Assembly: GCA_036351435.1 (NCBI GenBank)
Contig: JAZBPA010000058.1
Coordinates: forward strand, 1-18,616
Source: JAAUQA01 sp036351435
Lineage (GTDB): Bacteria > Pseudomonadota > Gammaproteobacteria > Competibacterales > Competibacteraceae
DNA length: 18,616 nucleotides
Direction of reading: 5' to 3'
The notes under the pieces are model-generated. The model was not told the DNA's origin. It was given only the letters and a program-made list of their open reading frames with translations, and made no database searches. This document shows positions 5,938 to 14,620 of this stretch, one piece after another. The translations under genes were made by a program, and so were the position numbers. Numbering within the stretch: position 1 is the stretch's first letter; each line of letters opens with the position of its first letter.

Positions 5938-6879
5938 ATGCCAGAAACAAGTGCGGCGCATACCCCGGCTACTGCGAGTTGGACCGATTGGTTGTTGCTA
6001 AGCGCTTTGGTCGCCATGTGGGGTAGTTCGTTCATGTTGACCAAAATTGCGGTGAGTACGCTACCGCCGATTGTGGTCGTAACTGCTCGTTTGTTTATCG
6101 CCACGGTTATTCTGCTGGGACTGGTTTACGCCACAAAACAACGCTTACCGGGTTCAGGACGACTATGGCTGTTTCTCATCGCTATCGCCATTATTGGTAA
6201 CTGCCTGCCGTTTTTCCTCATTAGCTGGGGGCAGCAACAGATTGACAGCGGCTTGGCCGGTATTTTGATGGCGATCATGCCCTTGTTTACCCTGACGCTG
6301 GCGCATTTCTTCCTGGACGGAGAGCGGTTGCATTCCGGCAAGATCAGCGGCTTTGTGCTGGGCTTTATCGGTATCGTGATGTTACTGGGCCCTGAGGCTT
6401 GGCAAGGACTGCGCAATACCGGGCCAGTGCTGATTGCGCAACTGGCCGTTCTCGGCGGAGCGCTGTGTTACGCGGTCAATTCGATCATCGCCCGTCGTCG
6501 TCCACCCAGCGATCCATTGCTCGCCGCTGCTGGCGTGATGCTGGTAGCCAGTATCATCATGCTCCCAACCGCGTGTGTCATCGAACCGCCTTGGCAACTT
6601 ACCCCTTCGCTCAATTCGTTGCTGGCGGTAATCGGTTTGGGAGTGATGTCTACCGCTGCAGCATCGGTGGTTTATTTCAAACTGATCTCCTCGGCGGGCC
6701 CCAGCTTCGTCTCGCAAATCAATTATCTGATTCCGCTCTGGGCAGTCGTGGTGGGCATCGTTTTTTTGGGCGAACAGCCGCGTTGGAATGCATTGGCGGC
6801 GCTGTTGCTGATCTTGTCTGGTATCGCGCTCGCTCAATGGACCGAGCGACGACGTAAAATCACCTGCCCATCCCGTTAG
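5938..6879 (+). CDS. EamA/DMT-superfamily permease
   Basis: A 313-aa inner-membrane protein with about ten hydrophobic helices in two homologous EamA halves (about 16-148 and 160-300). The family hallmark MWGSSFMLTKIAV stands at the start of helix 1 (27-39). The second half contains GALCYAVNSIIARRR and ends LIPLWAVVVGIVFLGEQP, typical of RhaT/YdcZ-like drug/metabolite transporters that export amino acids or other small metabolites. Substrate cannot be assigned. Start: ATG 5938 lacks a clear Shine-Dalgarno, but it gives the usual short polar N-terminus before helix 1. A gap of 68 bp separates it from the next gene in the same direction, so co-transcription is possible. The C-terminus is basic (TERRRK), expected on the cytoplasmic side. 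Confidence 0.88.
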   Translation: MPETSAAHTPATASWTDWLLLSALVAMWGSSFMLTKIAVSTLPPIVVVTARLFIATVILLGLVYATKQRLPGSGRLWLFLIAIAIIGNCLPFFLISWGQQQIDSGLAGILMAIMPLFTLTLAHFFLDGERLHSGKISGFVLGFIGIVMLLGPEAWQGLRNTGPVLIAQLAVLGGALCYAVNSIIARRRPPSDPLLAAAGVMLVASIIMLPTACVIEPPWQLTPSLNSLLAVIGLGVMSTAAASVVYFKLISSAGPSFVSQINYLIPLWAVVVGIVFLGEQPRWNALAALLLILSGIALAQWTERRRKITCPSR

Positions 6880-6947
6880 CTTGGCGCATATTATGCAGTA
6901 AGTCTTCCCAATACGCGGCCGAAATCGGTCACTGAGGATGATGTCGA

Positions 6948-7448
6948 ATGCAACTCAATTTGTTGTCAAGCTACCCCCATTTCACTGAGCCGTTAGCCCG
7001 CTGCCAAGATGATTTTTGGCGTACTCAATTACCGTGGTGGCGCTACACCGATGCCTTGGAAGAACTGCAGTATCATGCCTCAAATGATGCCTTGCCTACT
7101 ACGCTGATCGCCTTTGAAAGTAGTCAGTTGCTGGGGTCAATCAGCCTGATTGAGGAAGATTCGCATAAAGAGGAATTACCGCAGGAGTTAGCGAATATCT
7201 CCCCCTGGTTAACCAGTCTGTTTGTCTTACCTCAGTGGCGTGGACGGGGTGTCGGCACCGCTTTGGTGCGCAAGGCAATCCAGCATGCGCAAGTCCTTAA
7301 TGTGACTCGTCTCCACCTAGTCGCCACGAATTGCGAGATGTTCTATGCACGGTTGGGTTGGGCAGTGAAAACCCGCTTTGCTTACCGTGGCCAGCAGGCG
7401 GCGTTAATGGATAAAGCGCTGATAAGCGAAGGTAGTTGCGAACGGTAA
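6948..7448 (+). CDS. GNAT-family N-acetyltransferase
   Basis: A 166-aa cytoplasmic protein with the GNAT acetyl-CoA fold. Motif A is clear: LTSLFVLPQWRGRGVGTALV (88-107), containing the Q/R-x-x-G-x-G pyrophosphate-binding loop. The later FYARLGW (about 132-138) is the usual motif B region that packs on the cofactor. GAGGATG upstream of ATG 6948 gives a reasonable ribosome-binding site. Substrate unknown; small GNATs of this size acetylate amino acids, antibiotics, polyamines or protein N-termini. Its last 45 bp overlap the 3' end of the convergent glycosyltransferase gene, so the two transcripts are antisense there. Confidence 0.88.
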   Translation: MQLNLLSSYPHFTEPLARCQDDFWRTQLPWWRYTDALEELQYHASNDALPTTLIAFESSQLLGSISLIEEDSHKEELPQELANISPWLTSLFVLPQWRGRGVGTALVRKAIQHAQVLNVTRLHLVATNCEMFYARLGWAVKTRFAYRGQQAALMDKALISEGSCER

Positions 7449-9707
7449 TAATGATTCCACTGATACAGCACGCTGTTCCTGTTTCGGCAACCCATCCAGC
7501 CAACCGTCAGGCAAACCACGATCCCAAGATACCCCCAACTGCCGGGGTAGTTCGCGTAGTTGCGGATAATCATCCGGCATGGGCAGATACTGTAGATGCT
7601 GGATGCCCAACTGCCCTAGAAAATCCTGAAGCGCCGTCAGTTCATCCGGTAGTGCGAAGAACAGCTGAAACACTTCGCCCGGTTGCAACCAAGACAGCGC
7701 AAATTGTTTATCGTCGACCGGCTGCAACAACAGCACCCGTGCAGAGTTTCCCACAGATCCAACCAACTGTTCGTATTGTCCGATCCACAACAAAACCGGA
7801 GTGTTTAATTGGCAGAAACGCGCCAAATCCACTCGCAAGCGCAACACTCTGGCCGGGTCCTGGGCAATATGATGATGCACTTGGGGTAAATAGTCGGGGT
7901 GGATTTCAGCAAGTTTTGCAATGGCTTGGTTTTTCTGTGCGTTGTCGTGATCCGCGAAACTGACGCTACCAGCATGGTAAACGAACGTGTCGGCACACAG
8001 CACATGACGCCAACCGAGCGCTTTGGCACGCATCGAAAAATCGTTTTCTTCGCCGTAGCCCTTACCGAAATGGCGGGTATCGAAAGTGCCGACCTGATTT
8101 AAACAATCCCGACGGATAACCATGCAAAAGCCGATAGCGGTAGGCATATCAAGGATTTCGCCCGCATTGAGCTGAGCGAACAGCCGATCCAGTTCCATAA
8201 CCGAATACCCCTTCGGTAAGGCATTGTCTGCGCAAAATCGGGGGTAACTGGCGATGGTGGCGTTATTGGAAAATGGCGTGGCTGTTCCGATCTGCTGATC
8301 TTGATAAACGCACTTTATTAAACGATCCAACCAATCATTGGCCACTACGGTATCGCTGTTGAGCAACACCACATCCCGTTGCGGGTGCAGTGCCATGCCG
8401 CGATTGCAAGTCAACACAAAGCCTAGATTTTCGCTGTTATGTAGCAGAGTAATAGACCCTGCGTCGGCTAATGTGTGCAGGTAAGCCGTGATGGCCGGTT
8501 CGGGACCAGCGTCGTTGATTACGATAATCTCATGAACGGTTTGGCAACTTGCTGCCAGCACGCTTTCCAGACAGGCGCGGGTTTCCTGATAGCCGCTATA
8601 AACGGGGATAATGACATCAATAGAAGAAGCGGGATGCGGCTTGGTTACGGTTTTCACATGCCGGATCGGTCGTTTGGACGCCAACCAGCTGCGCAAGCGG
8701 GTCATCCAGTAGCGATACGGATAACTGAACCGCCAGATTGAGGATGTTTGGATAGCGGTCAGTTCAGCTACTGAGGTTTGTAATTGGGTTTTCTGGTCAT
8801 CCAGTTGGTTCGTCAGTGTCTCTATCTTTGTGTGCAGTTCAGTGGTTTCTGCTTGAAGTTGCTCTGCTCTCTCCCAGTGCTTGGTTTCCAGGAGCTTTAA
8901 TTGCTGATGCTTTTGCCGATACTTCGCATGTTCAAACACCTGGCGTAATTCGGTATCGGTCCAACTGGCCCGCCATTTGGCAATGATTCGTTCCACGCTG
9001 GCACCAATCACCCCTTGATTGGCAGTAGTGCCGATTTGGTTCGTGGGGTCAATCCGATAGACGGCGCTAATCTGATCGACATGGATAAACGGTCCTCGTT
9101 GCCTCAGTTGTAGCCAGAAATCCCAATCTTCATAGGTGTCCAAGGTTTCGTCGAAGTGACAACCTTCGAGATACCAACGGCGGGCGAACAATACCGCGTG
9201 CATGGGAATGTAATTCTCATAGAGCAACCGGATCGGATCGAAGGGATGGTTGTAAATCAGCAGACTTTCGGAACGCCCCTCGCTGTCAAAGCGTAGGCAC
9301 TCCACCCCGGCATAAGCGATACTGGCATTAGGATGGCGGGATAGCGCATCGACTAACGCCTGGATATGTTCCGGCAACAGCCAGTCGTCGTCGTCCAGAA
9401 ACAGCAGGTAATCGCCTTGCGCGTGTGCCATCCCAGTGTTTGCGGCACGACTGCGGACTACTGCCTGCTCGCTGTCAACAAAACGAATGGGAATGCCGCG
9501 GTGCTGCTCGGGTAATGGCGGATGTTTTGTGCCGAGAGCATTGACCACCACGATTTCCAAATTCGAATAGGTTTGCAGCGCGATGGAATCCAATGCCTCA
9601 CGCAAGGTGTGACGGCCGATACTGCGGATAATAACTGAGACCCGTGGTATCGAAGCTCGGGACATGGGAGAATCCGCCGACTTCTCACCGTTAATAGTCA
9701 TCGACAT
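7404..9707 (-). CDS. Two-domain family 2 glycosyltransferase with central coiled coil
   Basis: The protein is about 767 aa. It has two GT-A (GT2) domains separated by a coiled coil. The first (about 22-222) starts RVSVIIRSIG and has the metal/sugar-nucleotide motif FLDDDDW (Asp 105-108). The linker (about 267-322) is heptad-like and rich in Gln, Glu and Leu. The second (about 362-587) starts IDVIIPVYSG, has LLNSDT (NSD 450-452), the catalytic-base region GYGEENDF and HAGS. The tail of about 180 residues is unassigned. This layout is typical of enzymes that build O-antigen, capsule or other surface glycans at the inner face of the membrane. Start: an in-frame ATG at 9716 abuts GAGGG with no spacer, whereas ATG 9707 has GAGGG at 9 nt, so I prefer 9707; 9701 is also possible. 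It is divergent from the acetyltransferase at 9757. Confidence 0.9.
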   Translation of the reverse strand: MSMTINGEKSADSPMSRASIPRVSVIIRSIGRHTLREALDSIALQTYSNLEIVVVNALGTKHPPLPEQHRGIPIRFVDSEQAVVRSRAANTGMAHAQGDYLLFLDDDDWLLPEHIQALVDALSRHPNASIAYAGVECLRFDSEGRSESLLIYNHPFDPIRLLYENYIPMHAVLFARRWYLEGCHFDETLDTYEDWDFWLQLRQRGPFIHVDQISAVYRIDPTNQIGTTANQGVIGASVERIIAKWRASWTDTELRQVFEHAKYRQKHQQLKLLETKHWERAEQLQAETTELHTKIETLTNQLDDQKTQLQTSVAELTAIQTSSIWRFSYPYRYWMTRLRSWLASKRPIRHVKTVTKPHPASSIDVIIPVYSGYQETRACLESVLAASCQTVHEIIVINDAGPEPAITAYLHTLADAGSITLLHNSENLGFVLTCNRGMALHPQRDVVLLNSDTVVANDWLDRLIKCVYQDQQIGTATPFSNNATIASYPRFCADNALPKGYSVMELDRLFAQLNAGEILDMPTAIGFCMVIRRDCLNQVGTFDTRHFGKGYGEENDFSMRAKALGWRHVLCADTFVYHAGSVSFADHDNAQKNQAIAKLAEIHPDYLPQVHHHIAQDPARVLRLRVDLARFCQLNTPVLLWIGQYEQLVGSVGNSARVLLLQPVDDKQFALSWLQPGEVFQLFFALPDELTALQDFLGQLGIQHLQYLPMPDDYPQLRELPRQLGVSWDRGLPDGWLDGLPKQEQRAVSVESLLPFATTFAYQRFIH

Positions 9708-9718
9708 TCCCGACATCC

Positions 9719-9758
9719 CTCAATTCACAGCAATTCATAGCAATTCATAGCAGTTCAT
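9719..9758. repeat. 10-bp direct repeats in the divergent promoter region
   Basis: Successive units are ctcaattcac, agcaattcat, agcaattcat and agcagttcat (9719-9758); the last one enters the ATG of the acetyltransferase gene, and a fifth, weaker unit (ggcaatagat) follows. A 10-bp period equals about one helical turn, so a protein could bind successive units on one face of the DNA. The gap between the two genes is so short that promoters, leaders and this repeat must overlap. Confidence 0.7.
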
Positions 9759-10698
9759 GGCAATAGATCACATTATCATCAGGGCTTATCAAACGGGCGA
9801 CGAACAGGTTGTCATCGCCCTGTTCGAGCAGGTTTTTAACCAGATCATCACACCCGCTCAGTGGCAGTGGAAGTATAAAGGCACAGGAACGGCTGGTGTT
9901 CATTCCCAACTGGTATTTGATGCGGAGAATCGGTTGTTGGGCCATGCAGGGGCCATTCCTTTGCGCGGTTATCTGCAGGGCAAGCCGATACCGTTTTTCC
10001 AGATCTGCGATGTGATGGTGCATCCCACCGCACGCGGTCACTTGGGTCCACGCAACCTGTTCACGACGTTGTTGCGTCGGCTACTCGGGGTCATTGCAAG
10101 CAAGCATCCGGAAGCGTTCTGCTACGGCTTTCCCGGTCGTCGCCCCTTTCTGTTGGGGGAACGAGTCCGAGTCTACGACAAGATCGAATTCGCCGTTGAA
10201 CTGACCCGCCAACCACGCCTTCTGACATTTCCATTGTTGCGGGTCCGACGTCTGGACTGGAGCAATCCGGCCTTGGATCAGCTGTGGGCACGACTATTAC
10301 CCTGGAATGCTTTACTCCTCGCGCGTGATGGTGCTTATCTGCGCTGGCGCTATGCGCAAAATCCTGTTCATCGTTACACGTTACTGGGTTTTTTCGGCTT
10401 GGGGCGATTGCTGGGCTGGGCCGTGACTCGACGCAGTGACGAGCGGTTACTGATTGTCGATCTGCTCTGTAAGCGTTCTTGGCTGGGTTTAATCTTGCGT
10501 GCTCTGGATCAGGTTGCCGCAACCACCGGCGCACAAACCGTCCACATCTGGTTACCCGAGGACTGGCGAGCTGGGGGGAGTGGTGATCAACACGTTACCG
10601 AGGTCGTGGTCAGCAATATGCTTGGCCAGCTACCATTAGCCACATCCTTGGTCAAAGATAGCCTGTATTACACGATGGGTGATTTGGATATTTTTTAG
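9757..10698 (+). CDS. GNAT-like acyltransferase of polysaccharide-locus type
   Basis: The protein is 313 aa. The N-terminal half has GNAT features: IIIRAYQTGDEQVVIALFEQVF (7-28), the W-x-W-K-Y element (36-40), LGHAGAIPLR, and QICDVMVHPTARG (82-94), the strand-4 and cofactor-loop region. YGFPGRRPF (123-131) follows, as in Eis-like and polysaccharide-locus acetyltransferases. The C-terminal half contains ARDGAYLRWRYAQNPVHRY (189-207) and resembles the second GNAT fold of such double-domain proteins. Divergence from a surface glycosyltransferase suggests that it modifies a glycan or its precursor; this is inference. No Shine-Dalgarno precedes the ATG; the start codon lies within the 10-bp repeats, so translation may be weak or leaderless. 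It is convergent with the Nudix gene, with 15 bp between stops. Confidence 0.75.
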   Translation: MAIDHIIIRAYQTGDEQVVIALFEQVFNQIITPAQWQWKYKGTGTAGVHSQLVFDAENRLLGHAGAIPLRGYLQGKPIPFFQICDVMVHPTARGHLGPRNLFTTLLRRLLGVIASKHPEAFCYGFPGRRPFLLGERVRVYDKIEFAVELTRQPRLLTFPLLRVRRLDWSNPALDQLWARLLPWNALLLARDGAYLRWRYAQNPVHRYTLLGFFGLGRLLGWAVTRRSDERLLIVDLLCKRSWLGLILRALDQVAATTGAQTVHIWLPEDWRAGGSGDQHVTEVVVSNMLGQLPLATSLVKDSLYYTMGDLDIF

Positions 10699-10713
10699 TA
10701 AAAAAATGGCTGT

Positions 10714-11316
10714 TTATTGGGTGTGTTGTTTCCAGCGGGTACGTAACTCCTGATAGTGCGTCTCTAGCCACTGTAAGGCGATCAAAGGAGTTGCCGACAC
10801 AATCCGACCGCTGTGTAGCAACTGCAGCGCTTCTTTACGGGGCAATACCTGAGCACGGATGTCTTCATGCTCTTCGGCTAAACCATAGATGCCAGCGGCT
10901 TGCGAGGCATCGACCCAACCGCAGTACAGGGCGATATTCTCGGATGTGCCGCCGGGACTGACTAAATAGTCACAAATCGGCACGCAGTCGAGCAGTTCGC
11001 AACCGATTTCCTCCTGAGTTTCACGCCGCGCCACATCCAGCTTGGCCTCGCCCGGCTGGATAATTCCTGCTACCACTTCCAGCAACCACGGACCGCTTGG
11101 CGCATGCAGAGCACCGATACGAAATTGTTCGATCAAAACCACTTCATCCCGCAGCGGGTCATACGGTAACACTGCGACGGCATGACCACGCTCCAAACAT
11201 TCGCGGATTATCGGCGGGCTCCAACCACCGGCGAATAGCTCATGTTGCAGGCGGTGCACCTCTAGTTTGAAAAAACCTTCATAGCCGTAGGTCGAGTCTA
11301 ATAGTTTGTATTGCAT
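10714..11316 (-). CDS. nudF: ADP-ribose/ADP-sugar pyrophosphatase (Nudix)
   Basis: A 200-aa cytoplasmic hydrolase that splits ADP-ribose and related ADP-sugars into AMP and a sugar phosphate. The Nudix box GIIQPGEAKLDVARRE, then TQEEIG, covers residues 84-105 with all consensus positions present (G-x5-E-x7-R-E-x2-E-E-x-G). The preceding EQFRIGALH and WLLEVVAG, and the following loop SPGGTSENIALYCGWV, are typical of the NudF/TrgB group. Length is close to that of E. coli NudF (about 209 aa). Start: ATG 11316 has TGGAG about 11 nt upstream; the longer frame from 11355 would add 13 residues lying over this site and is less likely. It is divergent from lon with a 124-bp gap. The symbol rests on family resemblance. 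Confidence 0.85.
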   Translation of the reverse strand: MQYKLLDSTYGYEGFFKLEVHRLQHELFAGGWSPPIIRECLERGHAVAVLPYDPLRDEVVLIEQFRIGALHAPSGPWLLEVVAGIIQPGEAKLDVARRETQEEIGCELLDCVPICDYLVSPGGTSENIALYCGWVDASQAAGIYGLAEEHEDIRAQVLPRKEALQLLHSGRIVSATPLIALQWLETHYQELRTRWKQHTQ

Positions 11317-11376
11317 GATAAACCGGACTCCAATAACCGCTTGGCAAAGCGGCATTTGCGTAATCTAACTGCCGGG

Positions 11377-11405
11377 CTTGATAAAGCGCGTTGTCGACCG
11401 CATCT
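11377..11405 (+). promoter_or_regulatory. Sigma-32 (heat-shock)-like promoter of lon
   Basis: CTTGATA (11377-11383) and CCGCATCT (11398-11405) are spaced by 14 nt. The sigma-32 consensus is CTTGAAA, 13-15 nt, CCCCATNT, so each box has one mismatch. Transcription would start near 11412, about 30 nt before the lon ATG. E. coli lon is a known heat-shock gene, which makes the match more credible. Copies of ctaact at 11365, 11404 and 11415 surround it; their meaning is unclear. Confidence 0.55.
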
Positions 11406-11440
11406 AACTGACAGCTAACTAACTTGATCCCGAATTTATC

Positions 11441-13846
11441 ATGACTGAAAACGAAACTGCCGAAGCTGAAGCCGAAATTGTTCAAGATGCGGAAGTCGAG
11501 TCTAAGCAAGACATCGCCGTTGCGACCGATATGTTGCCCACGACGCTGCATTTATTGCCGCTGTCGGAACGTCCCTTCTTTCCCGCGCAAGCCTTGCCTA
11601 TTGTACTCAACGAAGATCCCTGGTTGCCGACCGTGGAAGCGGTAGCCCGTGAAGATCACCACACCGTGGGACTGATTATGGTCAAGCCGGATGATCCTGA
11701 GCAAGCGACCACTGAAGACTTCTACCCGGTCGGCACAGTGGTCCGTATCCATCATCTAGCTCGGCAAAATGGCAGGATTCAGTTCATTGCCCAAGGGTTA
11801 AAGCGGTTTCGCGTTACCCGCTGGCTGTCTGCCACTCCGCCCTATCGGGTATGCGTGGAGTATTTGGATGACGATGACTTCGTCAATACCGAGGAACTAC
11901 GGGCCTATTCCATGGCGGTGGTGAACACCTTAAAGGAACTGATCCCGCTGAATCCGCTGTATTCCGAGGAATTGAAATTCTTCTTGAGCCGATTCAATAC
12001 TAACGACCCGTCACCGTTGGCCGATTTTGCCGCCAACCTGACCACCGCCAGCAAGGAAGATATGCAGGACATTCTGTCAACTGCGCCGGTGCTGGAACGC
12101 ATGAAGAAGGTTGTGGTGCTGATCAAGAAAGAGCTGGAAGTAGCCAAGCTGCAAACCAAGATCCGCAAGCAGGTCGAAGATAAAATGACCGAGCAGCAAC
12201 GCAAGTTCTTTCTGCGCGAGCAGCTCAAAGTGATTCAACAGGAGCTGGGCCTAGCCAAGGATGATCGCACCGCTGATGTGGAGCGCTTTAAGGAGCGACT
12301 GGAGCATCGCGAGGTGCCGGAAGCGGCCATGAAACGCATCCAGGATGAGCTGGATAAATTGTCCATTCTGGAGGCCGGTTCACCGGAATACGCCGTCACC
12401 CGCAATTATCTGGATACTATCACCGACCTGCCTTGGGGTGTGTATTCCACCGATAACTTGGATCTCGAACACGCTCGCAAGATTCTGGACCGGGATCATG
12501 ACGGGTTGGAAGACGTCAAGGACCGCATCATCGAATTCCTGGCTGTGGGCGCGCTGAAAGGGCAAATCGCCGGATCTATCCTGTTGCTGGTTGGTCCGCC
12601 GGGGGTGGGTAAGACCTCCATCGGTCGTTCAGTGGCTGCCGCTCTGGGGCGGCCGTTTTATCGGCTCAGTCTCGGTGGGATGCGTGACGAAGCGGAGATC
12701 AAAGGCCACCGACGGACTTATATCGGCGCCCTACCCGGAAAATTCATTCAGGCGTTGCAGGAAACGCAATTCGCCAACCCTGTAATCATGCTGGACGAGA
12801 TCGACAAAATCAGTGCTTCTTATCACGGCGATCCGGCTTCAGCCTTATTAGAGGTGCTTGATCCGGAACAAAACAGCGATTTTCTGGATCACTATCTGGA
12901 CGTGCGTTTCGATTTATCCAAAGTCATGTTCATCTGCACAGCCAATCAGCTCGATACCATTCCGGGGCCGTTGCTGGATCGAATGGAAACGACCCACCTG
13001 TCGGGGTATATCGCCGCCGAGAAAATGGCTATTGCTAAAAATCACCTGTGGCCACGTTTGTTGGAACGGACCGGTATGCCCCGCAAGCGACTCAAACTGA
13101 CTGATACGGCGCTACGTCAGGTCATAGAAGGGTATGCGCGAGAAGCCGGAGTACGTAACCTGGAAAAACAACTGGGACGAATCATTCGAAAAGCGGCGGT
13201 TAAAGTCGTGAACGATGACAAAACGTCGATCCGGGTCGGGGTGAAGAACGTTGAGGATTATTTGGGTAAACCACCGTTTCGCAAGGAGAAACCGACTGCC
13301 GGGGTGGGTGTTGTTACCGGTTTGGCCTGGACACCGCTAGGCGGAGCGACGTTGAACATTGAGGCGACCCGCGTCCACACCAAGAACCGGGGCTTCAAAC
13401 TCACTGGGCGCTTGGGCGAGGTGATGCAGGAATCGGCGGGGATTGCGTACAGTTATGTCAGTTCACACTTGCGGGAATTCAAAGCCGACCCGGACTTTTT
13501 CGACGAAGCTTACGTGCATTTACATGTTCCGGAAGGCGCGACGCCTAAAGATGGTCCTAGCGCCGGCATTACCATGGCTACTGCGCTGCTGTCACTGGCC
13601 CGCAACGAAAAACCGGCTCGTCCGTTGGCAATGACCGGTGAACTGACTTTGACTGGTCAAGTGCTACCGATTGGCGGGGTGCGTGAGAAAATCATCGCTG
13701 CCCGCCGTAACAAGATCACCGAATTGTTGTTGCCGGAAGCCAACCGCGGCGATTACGAAGAATTACCGGACCACATCAGTCAGGGTCTAGTGGTACACTT
13801 CGTCAGCCACTTCCGGGAGGTGGCGAAATTAGTCTTCTCTCCCTAA
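11441..13846 (+). CDS. lon: ATP-dependent Lon protease
   Basis: An 801-aa cytoplasmic AAA+ serine protease that degrades damaged and regulatory proteins. Order of parts: an acidic N-terminal extension (1-30), the LON substrate-binding domain (about 35-235), a helical region with QQRKFFLREQLKVIQQELG, the AAA+ module with Walker A GPPGVGKT (385-392) and Walker B MLDEID (Asp 452, Glu 453), and the protease domain with DGPSAG (catalytic Ser 707) and Lys 750. The Ser-Lys distance (43) equals that of E. coli Lon (679 and 722), and all catalytic residues are intact. The length is slightly above the usual 780 or so because of the Glu-rich extension. No good Shine-Dalgarno precedes ATG 11441. It is preceded by a sigma-32-like promoter and followed after 21 bp by the pentapeptide-repeat gene. 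Many bacteria carry more than one lon; which one this is cannot be told here. Confidence 0.96.
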   Translation: MTENETAEAEAEIVQDAEVESKQDIAVATDMLPTTLHLLPLSERPFFPAQALPIVLNEDPWLPTVEAVAREDHHTVGLIMVKPDDPEQATTEDFYPVGTVVRIHHLARQNGRIQFIAQGLKRFRVTRWLSATPPYRVCVEYLDDDDFVNTEELRAYSMAVVNTLKELIPLNPLYSEELKFFLSRFNTNDPSPLADFAANLTTASKEDMQDILSTAPVLERMKKVVVLIKKELEVAKLQTKIRKQVEDKMTEQQRKFFLREQLKVIQQELGLAKDDRTADVERFKERLEHREVPEAAMKRIQDELDKLSILEAGSPEYAVTRNYLDTITDLPWGVYSTDNLDLEHARKILDRDHDGLEDVKDRIIEFLAVGALKGQIAGSILLLVGPPGVGKTSIGRSVAAALGRPFYRLSLGGMRDEAEIKGHRRTYIGALPGKFIQALQETQFANPVIMLDEIDKISASYHGDPASALLEVLDPEQNSDFLDHYLDVRFDLSKVMFICTANQLDTIPGPLLDRMETTHLSGYIAAEKMAIAKNHLWPRLLERTGMPRKRLKLTDTALRQVIEGYAREAGVRNLEKQLGRIIRKAAVKVVNDDKTSIRVGVKNVEDYLGKPPFRKEKPTAGVGVVTGLAWTPLGGATLNIEATRVHTKNRGFKLTGRLGEVMQESAGIAYSYVSSHLREFKADPDFFDEAYVHLHVPEGATPKDGPSAGITMATALLSLARNEKPARPLAMTGELTLTGQVLPIGGVREKIIAARRNKITELLLPEANRGDYEELPDHISQGLVVHFVSHFREVAKLVFSP

Positions 13847-13867
13847 AACATTAAGGCGTATTGCCCG

Positions 13868-14620
13868 ATGACTGTTAGCGCGTGCCGGTTCGTTATTGTT
13901 GCTCTTTTGCTCGCTGTCGGACCTTCCGCGTGGGCGGCTTGTACCGACCCACCGGCCCGCCGGGTCAACTGGCTGGGTTGCGATAAAACCGCTGCTGACT
14001 TGCGTGGGGTGGATTTGCGGGAAGCGGTGCTGATGCGGGTTAACCTGTCCGATGCTGACCTGTCGGAGGCACGCTTGAGCGGCGCCGATTTGGGTAGGGC
14101 TATTTTGCAAGGCACCCGTTTCAATAATGCTCGGCTAACCAATGCGCGACTGGTTGGCGCGCAATTGGCCGGTGCTTCGTTCACTGTGGCCTCCATGGAA
14201 AAGGTTCGGTTAGACAGGGCGGTGTTGAGCAGCGCTAATCTGGTACAAGCGAATTTGCGGGAGGCACGCTTGTACCAAGCGGATCTGAATCAGGCGGTGT
14301 TGATCGGTGCTGAGCTCAGTGCAGCCGATCTGAGTCAAGCGGACCTGACCGATGCTCGGTTGACCGGCGCCAACCTGAAGGATGCGGTGCTCAGCCGTGC
14401 CATTATGGAACAGGTTGATTTCGAGGGCTCAGTTTTGACAGGCGCCAAGCTGGATAACGCTAATCTGTTGGGCGCGAATTTTTCGCAAGCCGATCTTTCC
14501 GGGGCAGACCTCCATGGCGCCCGGATTGACGACGCCGATTTCAGCGGCGCTAAATTGGATAGCACGATTTGGATCGACCGGCGTCGCTGCCGACCCGGCT
14601 CGGTAGGTGAGTGTTTGTGA
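13868..14620 (+). CDS. Exported pentapeptide-repeat protein
   Basis: The protein is 250 aa. A signal peptide (1-23, ending AWA) precedes a mature domain made almost wholly of A(D/N)LXX repeats from about residue 43 to 232, such as ADLRG, ADLSE, ADLSQ, ANLKD and ADLSG. They form a right-handed four-sided beta-helix of about nine coils. Both ends are capped by Cys-containing segments (CTDPPARRVNWLGC at 25-38 or so, and CRPGSVGEC near the end), so disulfides in the periplasm are likely. The Cys just after cleavage lacks a proper lipobox (WAAC), making a lipoprotein less likely. AAGG about 11 nt before the ATG serves as ribosome-binding site. It follows lon by 21 bp and overlaps the next gene by the four bases GTGA, so they are translationally coupled. 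Function unknown; cytoplasmic members such as MfpA/Qnr mimic DNA, but export argues against that here. Confidence 0.9.
   Translation: MTVSACRFVIVALLLAVGPSAWAACTDPPARRVNWLGCDKTAADLRGVDLREAVLMRVNLSDADLSEARLSGADLGRAILQGTRFNNARLTNARLVGAQLAGASFTVASMEKVRLDRAVLSSANLVQANLREARLYQADLNQAVLIGAELSAADLSQADLTDARLTGANLKDAVLSRAIMEQVDFEGSVLTGAKLDNANLLGANFSQADLSGADLHGARIDDADFSGAKLDSTIWIDRRRCRPGSVGECL

Noticed and set aside
10691..10708. A/T palindrome (ttttttagtaaaaaa) between the convergent acetyltransferase and Nudix genes as a bidirectional terminator
   Set aside because: The stem has no G-C pairs, so it would be too weak as an intrinsic terminator.
13868..14620. Pentapeptide-repeat protein as a Qnr/MfpA-like gyrase protector
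   Set aside because: A clear signal peptide and terminal cysteines indicate an exported protein that would not meet gyrase.
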